Positions 49,604 through 58,841 are shown, numbered from the stretch's first letter. The stretch: 64,000 nucleotides of DNA from Epsilonproteobacteria bacterium UBA4036 (GCA_002382325.1 DGAG01000010.1:186001-250000); one strand, 5' to 3'. The notes: generated from the letters alone by a model not told the origin. Made by a program: numbers and translations.

Positions 49604-51241
49604 TTACATCATTCCTGGCATTCCGCCCATTCCACCCATTCCGCTCATATCTGGCATCGCAGGTTTGTCTTCTTTAATATCCGTAACTGTAGCTTCTGTG
49701 GTTAAAAGCAATGAAGCAACCGAAACGGCATTTTGCATTGCTACTCTTTCCACTTTAGCAGGATCAACAATTCCTGCTTCGAACATATCCACGTATTCAC
49801 CCGTTGCTGCATTAAATCCTACATTTTCATTGGTTGATTTTTCCACTTCATTGGCAACAACACCCGCATCAAACCCTGCATTTTGTGCAATTTGTTTAAG
49901 TGGTGCTTTAATCGCTCTTAACACAATTGCCGCTCCAATTTCTTCATCACCGCAAAGGTCTAATTTTACTTTTGCAGCTGCTCGAATTAAGGCAGCACCA
50001 CCACCAATGACAATACCTTCTTCAACCGCTGCTCGTGTTGCACTTAAGGCATCATCCACTCGGTCTTTTTTCTCTTTCATTTCAGTTTCAGTCGCAGCTC
50101 CGACTTTAATAACAGCTACTCCTCCACTTAATTTTGCCAATCTTTCTTGTAATTTTTCTTTGTCGTAATCACTGGTTGTATTAGCAATCTCATTTCGAAT
50201 TTGCCCGACTCTTGCTTCAACCGCTTTTTTATCACCGCTTCCATCAACAATGGTTGTATTATCTTTGTCAATAACGATTCTTGCAGCTGTTCCTAACACT
50301 TCAATACCACAACCTTCAAGTGTCATTCCCATCTCTTCAGCCACCACTGTTCCACCTGTTAATACAGCAATATCTTGAAGCATGGCTTTTCTTCTGTCAC
50401 CAAATCCTGGTGCTTTAACAGCAGCGATATTTAAACTTCCTCTTAATCGGTTTACTACTAAAGTTGCCAACGCTTCACCATCAACATCTTCTGCAATAAT
50501 TAAAAGAGGTCGTCCACTTTTATTGACTTGCTCTAAAATAGGTAACATCTCTTTTAAGTTAGAGATCTTTTTATCGCACAATAAAATATAAGGATGATCC
50601 AATTCTGTCACCATTTTTTCAGTATTGGTCACAAAGTAAGGCGATAAATATCCTCGGTCAAATTGCATTCCTTCAACAACATCAAGTTCATCTGAAATAC
50701 CTTTGGCTTCTTCAACCGTGATAACACCGTCTTTTCCTACTTTATCCATCGCTTCTGCAATCATTTTACCCACAGTGCTGTCACTGTTGGCTGAAATCGT
50801 TGCCACTTGCTCAATTTCAGTTTTATTAGCAACCACTTTTGAAGCAAGTTTAAGTTCAGCTAAAATTGCTTCACACGCTTTATCCATTCCTCTTTTTAAA
50901 GAGATAGGATTTGCACCAGCTGTGACGTTTCTTAAACCTTCTTTGAAAATAGAGTGCGCTAAAACCGTCGCTGTTGTTGTTCCATCTCCTGCTTGATCAG
51001 CTGTTTTAGAAGCAACTTCTTTAACCAGTTGCGCACCCATATTTTCTAACGTATCTGCCAATTCAATCTCTCTTGCAACAGATACACCGTCTTTAGTAAT
51101 ACTAGGCGCTCCGTACGATTTTTGTAATAATACATTTCGTCCTCTTGGTCCCATTGTTACTTTTACAGCATCCGCTAACTTCTCTACACCTGCAAATAAT
51201 CTGTTTCTTGCGTTATCGCTAAATATTACTTCTTTTGCCAT
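49604..51241 (-). CDS. groEL: Chaperonin GroEL
   Basis: Sixty-kDa subunit of the double-ring chaperonin that folds proteins in the cytoplasm with GroES. The 545-residue protein is complete, with the ATP-site run GDGTTTATVL, conserved GPRGRNV near residue 32, and the glycine/methionine-rich flexible C-terminus GGMGGMPGMM. It overlaps groES by one base and is heat-shock controlled through the CIRCE element upstream. Confidence 0.98.
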   Translation of the reverse strand: MAKEVIFSDNARNRLFAGVEKLADAVKVTMGPRGRNVLLQKSYGAPSITKDGVSVAREIELADTLENMGAQLVKEVASKTADQAGDGTTTATVLAHSIFKEGLRNVTAGANPISLKRGMDKACEAILAELKLASKVVANKTEIEQVATISANSDSTVGKMIAEAMDKVGKDGVITVEEAKGISDELDVVEGMQFDRGYLSPYFVTNTEKMVTELDHPYILLCDKKISNLKEMLPILEQVNKSGRPLLIIAEDVDGEALATLVVNRLRGSLNIAAVKAPGFGDRRKAMLQDIAVLTGGTVVAEEMGMTLEGCGIEVLGTAARIVIDKDNTTIVDGSGDKKAVEARVGQIRNEIANTTSDYDKEKLQERLAKLSGGVAVIKVGAATETEMKEKKDRVDDALSATRAAVEEGIVIGGGAALIRAAAKVKLDLCGDEEIGAAIVLRAIKAPLKQIAQNAGFDAGVVANEVEKSTNENVGFNAATGEYVDMFEAGIVDPAKVERVAMQNAVSVASLLLTTEATVTDIKEDKPAMPDMSGMGGMGGMPGMM

Positions 51242-51501
51242 TATTTAATCACTCCTAATATATCTTTTGATTCTAAAATTAAATAATCAACACCCTCTAG
51301 TGCCAACTCAGTTCCTGAATACTTTCCAAATACCACCGTATCATTCAACGCAATCTCTTTGATTTCAGAACCAATTGCTACAACCGTTGCAGTTGATGGT
51401 TTCTCTTTGGCATTGTCTGGAATGTAAATCCCACTAGCAGTTTTGTTTTCAACTTCAGTTCTTTTGACAAGAACTCTTTGTCCTAACGGCTTAAAATTCA
51501 T
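51241..51501 (-). CDS. groES: Co-chaperonin GroES
   Basis: Lid of the GroEL chamber. The 86-residue protein has the N-terminal KPLGQRVLVKRTE, the mobile loop ENKTASGIYIPDNA, and LILESKDILGVI at the C-terminus. An AGGAGAAGC site precedes the ATG. It is the first gene of the operon. Confidence 0.97.
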   Translation of the reverse strand: MNFKPLGQRVLVKRTEVENKTASGIYIPDNAKEKPSTATVVAIGSEIKEIALNDTVVFGKYSGTELALEGVDYLILESKDILGVIK

Positions 51502-51536
51502 TATTGCTTCTCCTGTAAGATTTTATCATTTTTATT

Positions 51537-51563
51537 TTAGCACTCTTATTTTTTGAGTGCTAA
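51537..51563. promoter_or_regulatory. CIRCE operator (HrcA binding site)
   Basis: TTAGCACTC-N9-GAGTGCTAA is an exact match to the consensus for the HrcA heat-shock repressor. It lies directly downstream of the -10 box and 36 bases upstream of groES, so HrcA binding would block transcription. Confidence 0.97.
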
Positions 51564-51564
51564 A

Positions 51565-51593
51565 ATTGTATTAAATTTTTCGAAATTTGTCAA
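51565..51593 (-). promoter_or_regulatory. Sigma-70 promoter of groES-groEL
   Basis: TTGACA-N17-TACAAT on the minus strand, with the -10 one base from the CIRCE element. Confidence 0.85.
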
Positions 51594-51631
51594 GAGGTTT
51601 GAGTTATTATGACTAAAGGATTGAGAAATTT

Positions 51632-52489
51632 TTAGAGATGTCGATATAAATATTTTTCTAATAAGATTTTCAGATGATTTTGAAGAGCGTCATCAAAACC
51701 ATTTAATTGTGCTTCACACTTTGACGCCAAATCATTGGCACTCTTTTTTGCTCCATTTAAACCTAAAAGATTGATAAAAGAGTTTTTTGAAGCATCGTTG
51801 TTGGTCGTTTTCCCTGCTTCTTGTGAAGTTTGCGTTTCATCTATAATATCATCTTGTATTTGAAACAGCAATCCTATATCTAAACCAAACGAGTATAAAT
51901 CTTTTTGTATCGCTTCATCTAATTGGCAAATAATGGCTCCCATTTTAAGCGAAGCAGCAATAAGTTTTGCCGTTTTATGAATATGTAAAAACTCAAGTTG
52001 CTCAAGGTTAAGTGTTTGATTTTCAAAATAACAATCAATGGCTTGTCCAATAATCATGCCATCAATTCCCCCATCTTGAGATAAGAGTTTAATCAATTCA
52101 ATTTTAACATCACTGCTTAAAGGAGCATTGGCAATGAGGTTAAAACTGTGGGTATTTAAAGCGTCTCCTACAAGAATTGCCGTGACTTCATCATACGTCG
52201 TGTGCAGTGTTGGATAACCTCGTCGTAAAAAAGCATCATCCATTGCAGGTAAATCATCATGAATCAAAGAGTATGTATGCAAAAGTTCTACGCCCAAAGC
52301 AACGGGCAATGCATTTTTTACTAACAAGCTTTCATACGATTGGACAACACTTAACAGCAGTAAAGGTCTAAAACGTTTACCCCCTGCACTTAACATCTCT
52401 TGTAAAGCTTTTTCAAAAATAGGGTGAAAACTTTGGCTTTTGGGTAAATGATTGAGTAAATACTCTTCAAACAGCGTCTGTAATTTCAT
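51632..52489 (-). CDS. ispA: Polyprenyl synthase (farnesyl/geranylgeranyl diphosphate synthase)
   Basis: Makes farnesyl diphosphate (or a similar short chain) from IPP and DMAPP. The 285-residue protein has the first aspartate-rich motif HDDLPAMDD with the two-residue insertion of bacterial FPP synthases, and the second motif FQIQDDIIDE. The size fits IspA. The product length cannot be fixed from sequence. It lies 8 bases downstream of ebfC in a run of minus-strand genes. Confidence 0.93.
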   Translation of the reverse strand: MKLQTLFEEYLLNHLPKSQSFHPIFEKALQEMLSAGGKRFRPLLLLSVVQSYESLLVKNALPVALGVELLHTYSLIHDDLPAMDDAFLRRGYPTLHTTYDEVTAILVGDALNTHSFNLIANAPLSSDVKIELIKLLSQDGGIDGMIIGQAIDCYFENQTLNLEQLEFLHIHKTAKLIAASLKMGAIICQLDEAIQKDLYSFGLDIGLLFQIQDDIIDETQTSQEAGKTTNNDASKNSFINLLGLNGAKKSANDLASKCEAQLNGFDDALQNHLKILLEKYLYRHL

Positions 52490-52497
52490 AGAACGTA

Positions 52498-52821
52498 TTA
52501 CTGTTTTGGGCTAAAGGGGTTCATTCCACCCATCACGTTCATTGCCATCATTTTTTTATTTTCATCCGATTGTTTAATAACATCATTCATGGCACTTATT
52601 AACAAAATTTGCAAAGAGTCTTTGTCTTCAAGTAAAGAATCATCAAGGTGTAAATTAATGACTTCTGAGTTTCCATTGATTGAAATCTCCACCATTCCAC
52701 CGCCTGCTTTTGCAGTAAAAATCCGTTTTTCATTCTCTTCTTTTGATTTTTCTGCCATGTCTTGAAACTGTTTCATCATCTCATTTAAGTTTAACTTACT
52801 TAAGTCAATTCCTTCAAACAT
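52498..52821 (-). CDS. YbaB/EbfC-family nucleoid-associated protein
   Basis: A 107-residue DNA-binding protein. The chosen ATG, preceded by GGGAGTGACC, gives a start MFEGIDLSKLNLNEMMKQF typical of the family, followed by a glycine-rich turn AKAGGGMVEISINGN and the C-terminal helix. A longer frame would run into panD. YbaB/EbfC proteins are dimers that bind DNA without strong specificity. The start overlaps the end of panD by 8 bases. Confidence 0.88.
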   Translation of the reverse strand: MFEGIDLSKLNLNEMMKQFQDMAEKSKEENEKRIFTAKAGGGMVEISINGNSEVINLHLDDSLLEDKDSLQILLISAMNDVIKQSDENKKMMAMNVMGGMNPFSPKQ

Positions 52822-53197
52822 GGTCACTCCCAACCAATTCATGGGTAACACAGGTAATATTATTTTTATCATCAACTAAAACAACCGTAGGTTTATAATT
52901 TTCCAATTCACTCTCTTCATAAGTCGCATACGCAATGACGATGATTTTATCTCCAATTTCAACTTTTCTGGCAGCTGCACCATTTAAGCACATATCTTTA
53001 CTTCCTGCTTTGCCTTTTATTACATACGTTGCAAACCGTTCACCGTTGTTAACATTGACTATTTCAACTTTTTGTCCAACACGCAAATGAGAAGCTTGCA
53101 TCAGCTCCTCATCAATGGTAATTGACCCTACATAATTTAAGTTTGCATCCGTAACTGTTGCTCTATGGATTTTACTATAAAGCATATCAAATGTCAT
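52814..53197 (-). CDS. panD: Aspartate 1-decarboxylase
   Basis: Makes beta-alanine for pantothenate and CoA. The 127-residue proenzyme starts with MLYSKIHRATVTDANLNYVGS, given here as the pieces SKIHRATVTDAN and YVGS; self-cleavage is expected between G24 and S25 to give the pyruvoyl group. NGAAARKVEIGDKIIVIAYA is the usual core. It lies between the ferredoxin gene and ebfC. Confidence 0.95.
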   Translation of the reverse strand: MTFDMLYSKIHRATVTDANLNYVGSITIDEELMQASHLRVGQKVEIVNVNNGERFATYVIKGKAGSKDMCLNGAAARKVEIGDKIIVIAYATYEESELENYKPTVVLVDDKNNITCVTHELVGSDHV

Positions 53198-53210
53198 TTA
53201 CACTACCCTT

Positions 53211-53573
53211 TTACTGATTTAAATTAATCGGTTCTCCCCAGAATTGTTCAGGAATCAAATACTCCTGCACTGGGTTTCCACCAATTATATGTTCTTCGAC
53301 AATTCTATCTATTTTTTCCTTAGATAATTGTACATACATGTGATGTCCGGGCTCAACCAACATAACTGGTCCCATTTGACATCGCCCCAAACATGATGTT
53401 CGAATTGGCTGAACGGGTCCCATCAAACCTTTTTCCATCATTTTACTGGCTAAATGATTAAATAAACCTTGTGTTTCTTGGGTAACACAACTGGGTTTTG
53501 GCATCCCAGGAGGTGAAGATTGTTCGCATTTGAAAATATAAAATGTGGGTTGCGGCATGGCTGGCATTTGCAT
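53211..53573 (-). CDS. Thioredoxin-like [2Fe-2S] ferredoxin
   Basis: A 120-residue protein with four cysteines at C16, C29, C61 and C65 in the spacing C-x12-C-x31-C-x3-C, the pattern of thioredoxin-fold [2Fe-2S] ferredoxins as in NuoE and the Aquifex-type ferredoxin. It starts with several methionines and prolines. Its electron partner is unknown. It heads the panD-ebfC-ispA run and is divergent from the cyclophilin gene. Confidence 0.85.
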   Translation of the reverse strand: MQMPAMPQPTFYIFKCEQSSPPGMPKPSCVTQETQGLFNHLASKMMEKGLMGPVQPIRTSCLGRCQMGPVMLVEPGHHMYVQLSKEKIDRIVEEHIIGGNPVQEYLIPEQFWGEPINLNQ

Positions 53574-53726
53574 GGCTATTTCCTTTTATTTAAGATAATT
53601 TTTGTCCGATTATAATACAAAAAACGTTAATTAATTATAAAAAAATATTTTTAATCGCATATTAAAAAATTTCATACTATACTACTACGATTTTACACAC
53701 TTTACCCAACATAATAAGGAAATATA

Positions 53727-54257
53727 ATGAAAAAATTATTACTTTTGCTCTGCTTTTGTACAGCACTTTTCGCAAAAAATCCAGTGGCGATTATGACCAC
53801 TAATCAAGGTGTTATTGAAATAGAACTTCGAGCTGACCTTGCACCAAAAGCGGTTGAAAATTTTATAACTCACTCTAAAAATGGCTACTACAATGGTTTG
53901 ATTTTTCATCGTGTGATTAAAAATTTTATGATTCAAGGAGGCGATCCTACAGGAACAGGAAGAGGCGGAGAATCCATTTGGAATAAACCTTTTGAAGATG
54001 AGTTTGCTCCCAATGCTGTTTTTGACAAGCCAGGGATTTTAGCCATGGCAAATGCAGGACCTCATACCAATGGAAGTCAATTTTTTATTACAACCGTACC
54101 TGCTTATTGGCTTAATGGGCGGCATACGATTTTTGGTTATGTTATCAAAGGAATGGATGTGGTTAAAAAAATTGAAAATACCAAAACATCGGGGCAATAC
54201 AGTGGCAATAAACCCCTAAAAGATCAAACCATACTTTCCATTAAAATAGAAGAGTAA
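53727..54257 (+). CDS. Periplasmic peptidyl-prolyl cis-trans isomerase (cyclophilin)
   Basis: A 176-residue cyclophilin with a signal peptide (residues 1-16, ending ALFA). The catalytic core has FHRVIKNFMIQGGDPTGTGRGG and the segment MANAGPHTNGSQFFIT. It speeds up proline isomerisation of exported proteins. AATAAGGAAA precedes the ATG. The stop codon is in the loop of a hairpin shared with the converging response-regulator gene. Confidence 0.92.
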   Translation: MKKLLLLLCFCTALFAKNPVAIMTTNQGVIEIELRADLAPKAVENFITHSKNGYYNGLIFHRVIKNFMIQGGDPTGTGRGGESIWNKPFEDEFAPNAVFDKPGILAMANAGPHTNGSQFFITTVPAYWLNGRHTIFGYVIKGMDVVKKIENTKTSGQYSGNKPLKDQTILSIKIEE

Positions 54258-54269
54258 GCTCTTCTATTT
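54244..54269. terminator. Hairpin between the cyclophilin and response-regulator genes
   Basis: An 11-bp stem (AAATAGAAGAG / CTCTTCTATTT) with loop TAAG, which contains the TAA stop. It can serve both converging transcripts. Confidence 0.6.
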
Positions 54270-54279
54270 GAGATAAGTC

Positions 54280-55647
54280 CTATCTAAAAAGACGACTCAT
54301 CATCCCCTTATCACCAATGCTTAAGACCTCACGCTCAAGTTGTTCAATTCGACGGGCTGCTTCTTTGGCTTTCTCTTTCCAGTATTCCAGTTTTTGATTC
54401 AACGTTGACACATCTTCTGCTGATTCAATTTGAATAAGATACTCTTTGTTTTGTTTTTCAAGCTCTTTAATACGTGATTCTAAATTCACTTTCACTTGTA
54501 AAACAGAGCGTTTTAATTCATCTTTTAGCTCTTCTTTTTCTTCGGTAAGTTTCTTGACTTCTAACTTTAAGTCTTGATTGGATTTGCTCATTTTAAAGGT
54601 TGTTGAACTTCTCTCATCCGCTTTATCTGAGTTTTTGATCATCATACTCAATTCTGTTTTGAGTTTTTTATTTTCGGTTGAAAGTTTCTCCAAATTGTAT
54701 GCCAAACGATCTTTTTCCAAATCAGACGTCTTTAAAAGTTTTTGTAAATCATTGACACGTTGATTAAGTTCATTAATAATCGCATTTAATTCAGCCGTAC
54801 TCTCTTTTCCTTTTAAAAAGATTTCACTCTTATCTTTTATCAAAGCTTTTTGCATCTGACGTTTTTGATTGACTTCAGAGGTAATATCTTTTTGAATGGA
54901 AATGGTTCCTGTGATTTCTCCTGCATCATTGTGTGTGGCAATGGTATAACAATCCACCACATAAAAATCATCAAATTTGGTTTGGCTTTTGATTTTTCCT
55001 ATCCACGCTTCATTTTGAAAAACTGTATCAAACATCTCATTAATCAGAGAGATATCGGTATCTTTATGTTTTAAACGTTCAAAAGATTCACCCAATAATT
55101 CATCGTGTTCGTAACCTGTAATATCACAAAATTGTTGGTTCACGTAGGTGATATTTTTGTTGACATCGGTTTTAATGACTATATTATTTTGGTCAATAAC
55201 ATCTTTATATCGCTCAAGTTCTTTATGTTGTTGTTCAATTAAAAATTCTTGATACAAAATATTTGCCAAATCATTCATAATGGTTAATAAATGACGAATA
55301 TCAATGGGTTTAATAATATAATCATAGACTCGCAGCTTAATGGCATCAGCGAGATACTCATTATCAGAATATGCGGTAGCAAACATAACAGGTACTTTGC
55401 TGTTGATGGTTCTGATTTCTCTGACCATCTCAATGCCTGTCATTTTTGGCATATTAATATCACTTAATACCACATCAATATCATCTTGATGTTGCATAAA
55501 TAACTCTAATCCCTCTTGCCCATCACTTGCGGTGTAAACTGTGTCAAAAAAATTCCCCAGTAACGAACCTAACTCATTTCGAATGTTGTCATCGTCTTCA
55601 ACATAGAGGGCTTTGAGTCGTTTGAGAAGTTTTTTATCAATTGCCAT
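54280..55647 (-). CDS. Response regulator with PAS domain and long coiled coil
   Basis: A 455-residue cytoplasmic protein. The receiver domain (1-125) has acidic pocket D18-D20, phosphorylation site D63 and K113. A PAS domain follows (about 148-265, QNNIVIKTDVNKNITYVN, with a PAC-like end). The rest is a long coiled coil (about 270-445) rich in Lys, Glu and Leu, with no known output domain. It probably acts as a scaffold or signalling adaptor. It begins immediately after the single-domain regulator and shares the operon with cheW. Confidence 0.85.
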   Translation of the reverse strand: MAIDKKLLKRLKALYVEDDDNIRNELGSLLGNFFDTVYTASDGQEGLELFMQHQDDIDVVLSDINMPKMTGIEMVREIRTINSKVPVMFATAYSDNEYLADAIKLRVYDYIIKPIDIRHLLTIMNDLANILYQEFLIEQQHKELERYKDVIDQNNIVIKTDVNKNITYVNQQFCDITGYEHDELLGESFERLKHKDTDISLINEMFDTVFQNEAWIGKIKSQTKFDDFYVVDCYTIATHNDAGEITGTISIQKDITSEVNQKRQMQKALIKDKSEIFLKGKESTAELNAIINELNQRVNDLQKLLKTSDLEKDRLAYNLEKLSTENKKLKTELSMMIKNSDKADERSSTTFKMSKSNQDLKLEVKKLTEEKEELKDELKRSVLQVKVNLESRIKELEKQNKEYLIQIESAEDVSTLNQKLEYWKEKAKEAARRIEQLEREVLSIGDKGMMSRLFR

Positions 55648-56037
55648 TTATTTAATTCCCATGGTTACAATTAAATCAATAAATTTAATAAAATCAAAAG
55701 GCTTGAGTAGATAGTTTTTCACCCCTAATGCTTTAGCTTTTTCTAAATACTCTGCTTCTGTGTGTGCTGACATTACAATCACAGGCATGGTCAATCCCTT
55801 TTGATTCATCTGTTCAATCAACTCAATGCCATTCATTAATGGCATATTAATATCGGTAATAACGGCATCAATATCAGGATGATTTTCTAAAACCTTTAAC
55901 GCCTCTTCGCCGTTTCTTGCCGTTAAAAAATTGCTTTGCAATTTTGTCAACGTATCTTCAATAATCGTGATTAAATCCTCTTCATCTTCTACAAAAAGTA
56001 ATTTTAGCTCTCGCAGTTTTTGAATTTTTTCTTGCAT
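55648..56037 (-). CDS. Single-domain response regulator
   Basis: A 129-residue CheY-like receiver. The acidic residues lie in FVEDEED, phosphorylation site D62 in ITDINMP, switch threonine/serine in VIVMSAHT and K112 in LLKPFD. It has no effector domain. It sits 18 bases downstream of cheW and abuts the REC-PAS gene. Confidence 0.9.
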   Translation of the reverse strand: MQEKIQKLRELKLLFVEDEEDLITIIEDTLTKLQSNFLTARNGEEALKVLENHPDIDAVITDINMPLMNGIELIEQMNQKGLTMPVIVMSAHTEAEYLEKAKALGVKNYLLKPFDFIKFIDLIVTMGIK

Positions 56038-56055
56038 TAGGTATCCTGTTTTTAT

Positions 56056-56541
56056 TTATGAATCTAACAATTCATCTTTGTGTACCACATACTCAATATC
56101 CATAATAACCAGCATTTTGCTGTCTTCTAGTCGTACAAATCCTTTTAAATATTTTGATGGAATGGCTGAACCCAAATCAGAAACAGGTGCTAAATTATTG
56201 ATATTTAATCGTTGTACATCGTCAACTTTATCAACAACAATACCAATCATTCGTTTATCTTCTGTAATAACAGCAATAACGGCTGTGTTGTCATTATAAA
56301 CAATTTCTCCTGTTCTAAATTTGATTCGAATATCTAAAACCGGTACCACTTCTCCTCGTAAATTAATCAATCCTTTGACCCACTCTGTAGTATTAGGCAA
56401 AGTTGTAATAATTTTGGGATAGGTTAAAATTTCTCTGATTTTAGGCAATTCAATCGCATATTTCATGCTTCCTAATTCAAATGTCATATACTCTGCGGTA
56501 TTGGCATAATCTATTTTTTTATCTTCTTTGGTCTCTTCCAT
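56056..56541 (-). CDS. cheW: Chemotaxis adaptor CheW
   Basis: Couples chemoreceptors to the CheA kinase. The 161-residue protein is a single CheW domain with EYMTFELGSMKYAIELPKIRE split here as EYMTFELG and YAIELPKIREIL, then LINLRGEVVPVLDIR and VDKVDDVQRL. The ATG follows AGGAGATATTG. It leads the three-gene cluster cheW-REC-REC/PAS. No cheA or cheR is in the window, so this is a satellite chemotaxis locus or a dispersed one, as is common in Campylobacterota. Confidence 0.92.
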   Translation of the reverse strand: MEETKEDKKIDYANTAEYMTFELGSMKYAIELPKIREILTYPKIITTLPNTTEWVKGLINLRGEVVPVLDIRIKFRTGEIVYNDNTAVIAVITEDKRMIGIVVDKVDDVQRLNINNLAPVSDLGSAIPSKYLKGFVRLEDSKMLVIMDIEYVVHKDELLDS

Positions 56542-56667
56542 CAATATCTCCTTTTTTTAGACAAATTACTGGGATGTTCGTAGTGTATTTTTGTGCAATA
56601 TTGGTTTAAATCTTCTAAATTATACGAAATATACTCTTAAACCTTAGCCACTATACTATTAAATTTG

Positions 56668-57858
56668 TTATTTAAGTGATTTAATTTTAAGAACTTTACT
56701 TTCTACGATTAAATTTGTATTTTCTAAGCTAATAACATCATCAATTTTTAACTCTTCGAGTGTAACAATTTTATTATCTTTTGTTGTTTGAACAAACCCT
56801 TTTTTAACTCTTTTATCGGGATGATTGAGTAAAAAAGAGTTGTTAAGAAAATAAATTTCTTCACTCTTTTTATGGATAATTTGTTTCATCATTTGATTGA
56901 ATTTTTCCGATAAATCGTTAATATTATCTTCCATAAATTTAAATTTATTGGCAAAAGAGTTTTGCTTAAAAGAGTGGATTAAGTGGTTCAGCTCTTGCGT
57001 TTTTGTGTTAAAACTAACTCGAAAAGCTTTACTAAAATCATCGCTTAGTGTATCAACAAACATACGCATTTCATTGATATCAGGCAGTGCAATTTCCATA
57101 GCATTTGAAGGAGTGGCCGCTCTTACATCGGCAACAAAATCGGAAATCACAAAATCGCTTTCATGCCCTACTGCTGAAATAATGGGTGTTTTCGCATTTA
57201 CAATGGCTAACGCCACCATTTCTTCATTGAACGCCCACAAATCTTCAATGCTTCCGCCCCCTCGTCCTACTATCATAACATCCACATTGAGCTTATCGGC
57301 TTTTTTTATGGCACTTACAATCGCCTCTTTGGCTTCTTTTCCTTGAACCAAGGCAGGAATCAACACCAATTTAATCAAAGGCCAACGATGGTGCGCCACT
57401 TTTTTCATATCTTCAATGGCAGCACCTGTATTTGAAGTTACAATGGCAATGGTTTTGGGAAATTTAGGCAAGTTTTTTTTACGCTCTTGTGCAAAATAGC
57501 CTAAGCTTTGAAGCTTATTTTTAAGTTGTTCATACGCTAAGGCTAACTCTCCTATACCAAAAGGTTCGATTTTATGGCACAATAATTGATAGTTGCCTCG
57601 AGGAGCATACACCGTTAATGCTCCCATAATATTGATTTTTTGTCCTATCTCAAGACGAAATTTCAAATATTGGGCATTGCCTTTAAACATGACACACGAA
57701 ATGGTTGAACTTTCATCTTTAATTGAAAAGTAAATGTGCCCCGAACTGTGATAGGTCAAATTAGAAATTTCACCTTGTACATACACCGAAGAAAACGTCG
57801 TCTCTAAAAGTGCTTTGATTTGATTATTCAGTTCTGAAACACTGATGGCTTTGAGCAT
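56668..57858 (-). CDS. xseA: Exodeoxyribonuclease VII large subunit
   Basis: Catalytic subunit of a single-strand-specific nuclease involved in repair. The 396-residue protein starts with the OB fold (SVSELNNQIKALLE, VQGEISN, HIYFSIKD), then the nuclease domain with AIVTSNTGAAIEDM, VGRGGGSIEDLWAFNEE and GHESDF. The coiled-coil C-terminal part is shorter than in E. coli. It closes the long minus-strand gene run that begins with the sensor kinases. Confidence 0.95.
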   Translation of the reverse strand: MLKAISVSELNNQIKALLETTFSSVYVQGEISNLTYHSSGHIYFSIKDESSTISCVMFKGNAQYLKFRLEIGQKINIMGALTVYAPRGNYQLLCHKIEPFGIGELALAYEQLKNKLQSLGYFAQERKKNLPKFPKTIAIVTSNTGAAIEDMKKVAHHRWPLIKLVLIPALVQGKEAKEAIVSAIKKADKLNVDVMIVGRGGGSIEDLWAFNEEMVALAIVNAKTPIISAVGHESDFVISDFVADVRAATPSNAMEIALPDINEMRMFVDTLSDDFSKAFRVSFNTKTQELNHLIHSFKQNSFANKFKFMEDNINDLSEKFNQMMKQIIHKKSEEIYFLNNSFLLNHPDKRVKKGFVQTTKDNKIVTLEELKIDDVISLENTNLIVESKVLKIKSLK

Positions 57859-57864
57859 ACGATA

Positions 57865-58575
57865 TTACAATTTTTTTGCGATAAACAGCGTTGAAATATT
57901 CATAGAAAACCCTTTGACATAAATGGGTTCAAGTCCTGCTTGTTTTAACTCATGGCATAAATTTTCAGTGGTTAGAAATTCATCAATGGAATTAGGCAAA
58001 TACGTATAGGCTTCTTTGTTTTTAGAAATCATCCCACCAATTTTGGGTAATACTTTATTCATATAAAAATCTTTTACATGGTCAAGCATATTCTCTTTGG
58101 GATTTTTAGTAAACTCCAAAATAACCAGCAAGCCATCTTTTTTTAGTACACGAGCAAACTCATCAAAGGCTTTTTGTCTTTCAACCACATTTCTAATACC
58201 GTATGAAATCGAAATAATATCCGCAACGCCCTCTTCAAAAGGCATTGAAGCAGCTCCTGATTGGATAAATTCAACATCGGGAAGTTTCTTTTTTGCCACT
58301 TCCATCATACCAACACTGGGATCAACCCCAACGATATTTTTTATTTCCACGTTGGCTTTTTTGGCTGTTTTTTGCCAATAATCAATCATATCTCCCGTGC
58401 CGCATGCCACATCTATGATTTTATCCAATGATTTTTTCTCATAAAATGAATACGCTAAATTACACGCTTTATTTCTCCATGTTTTGTCAATACCCATACT
58501 TAACACTCGATTAGCAACATCGTATGTTCCAGCAATTTCATCAAACATTGAGACGATTTTTTCTTGTTTACCCAT
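57865..58575 (-). CDS. ubiE: Demethylmenaquinone methyltransferase (UbiE/MenG)
   Basis: SAM-dependent C-methylation of demethylmenaquinone, the last step of menaquinone synthesis. The 236-residue protein has FDEIAGTYDVANRVLSMG near the N-terminus, the SAM motif DVACGTGDM, and the family motif SYGIRNV. Campylobacterota make menaquinone by the futalosine route, of which the mqnF-like gene at the other end of the window is a part. It starts 17 bases after the small membrane-protein gene. Confidence 0.93.
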   Translation of the reverse strand: MGKQEKIVSMFDEIAGTYDVANRVLSMGIDKTWRNKACNLAYSFYEKKSLDKIIDVACGTGDMIDYWQKTAKKANVEIKNIVGVDPSVGMMEVAKKKLPDVEFIQSGAASMPFEEGVADIISISYGIRNVVERQKAFDEFARVLKKDGLLVILEFTKNPKENMLDHVKDFYMNKVLPKIGGMISKNKEAYTYLPNSIDEFLTTENLCHELKQAGLEPIYVKGFSMNISTLFIAKKL

Positions 58576-58592
58576 TCTTAATTTCCTAAATT

Positions 58593-58841
58593 CTATAAAA
58601 TATATTTTCCTATTACCAAGCCCAATAAAAATCCCAAATTGGTTCCAACAAGTATCTTCATAAATCCCAATTTAAAATTAATACTTGGAACAATATCTAA
58701 GATAATTTTTTGTTGACGTAAGGCTTCATTGAACGTTCGAGACGATTCTTCAATATCCTTAACCGTTTTTTGCAATGAAACTTCCGTCAGTTCAATCTTT
58801 TCCACCAAGTCTTTGGCTTGTTTAAAGCTCATATCACTCAT
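58593..58841 (-). CDS. Small coiled-coil membrane protein paired with the ParA-like gene
   Basis: An 82-residue protein with an N-terminal charged coiled coil (about 5-50) and one C-terminal transmembrane helix with glycines (about 62-81, GTNLGFLLGLVIGKYIL). It overlaps the end of the ParA-like gene by 4 bases, so the two are coupled. I do not recognise the family. It could tether the ATPase to the membrane; this is a guess from topology and order. Confidence 0.7.
   Translation of the reverse strand: MSDMSFKQAKDLVEKIELTEVSLQKTVKDIEESSRTFNEALRQQKIILDIVPSINFKLGFMKILVGTNLGFLLGLVIGKYIL

Noticed and set aside
49665..50168. 167-codon open frame antisense to groEL
   Set aside because: Shadow of the groEL codon pattern; no start signals and no recognisable protein.
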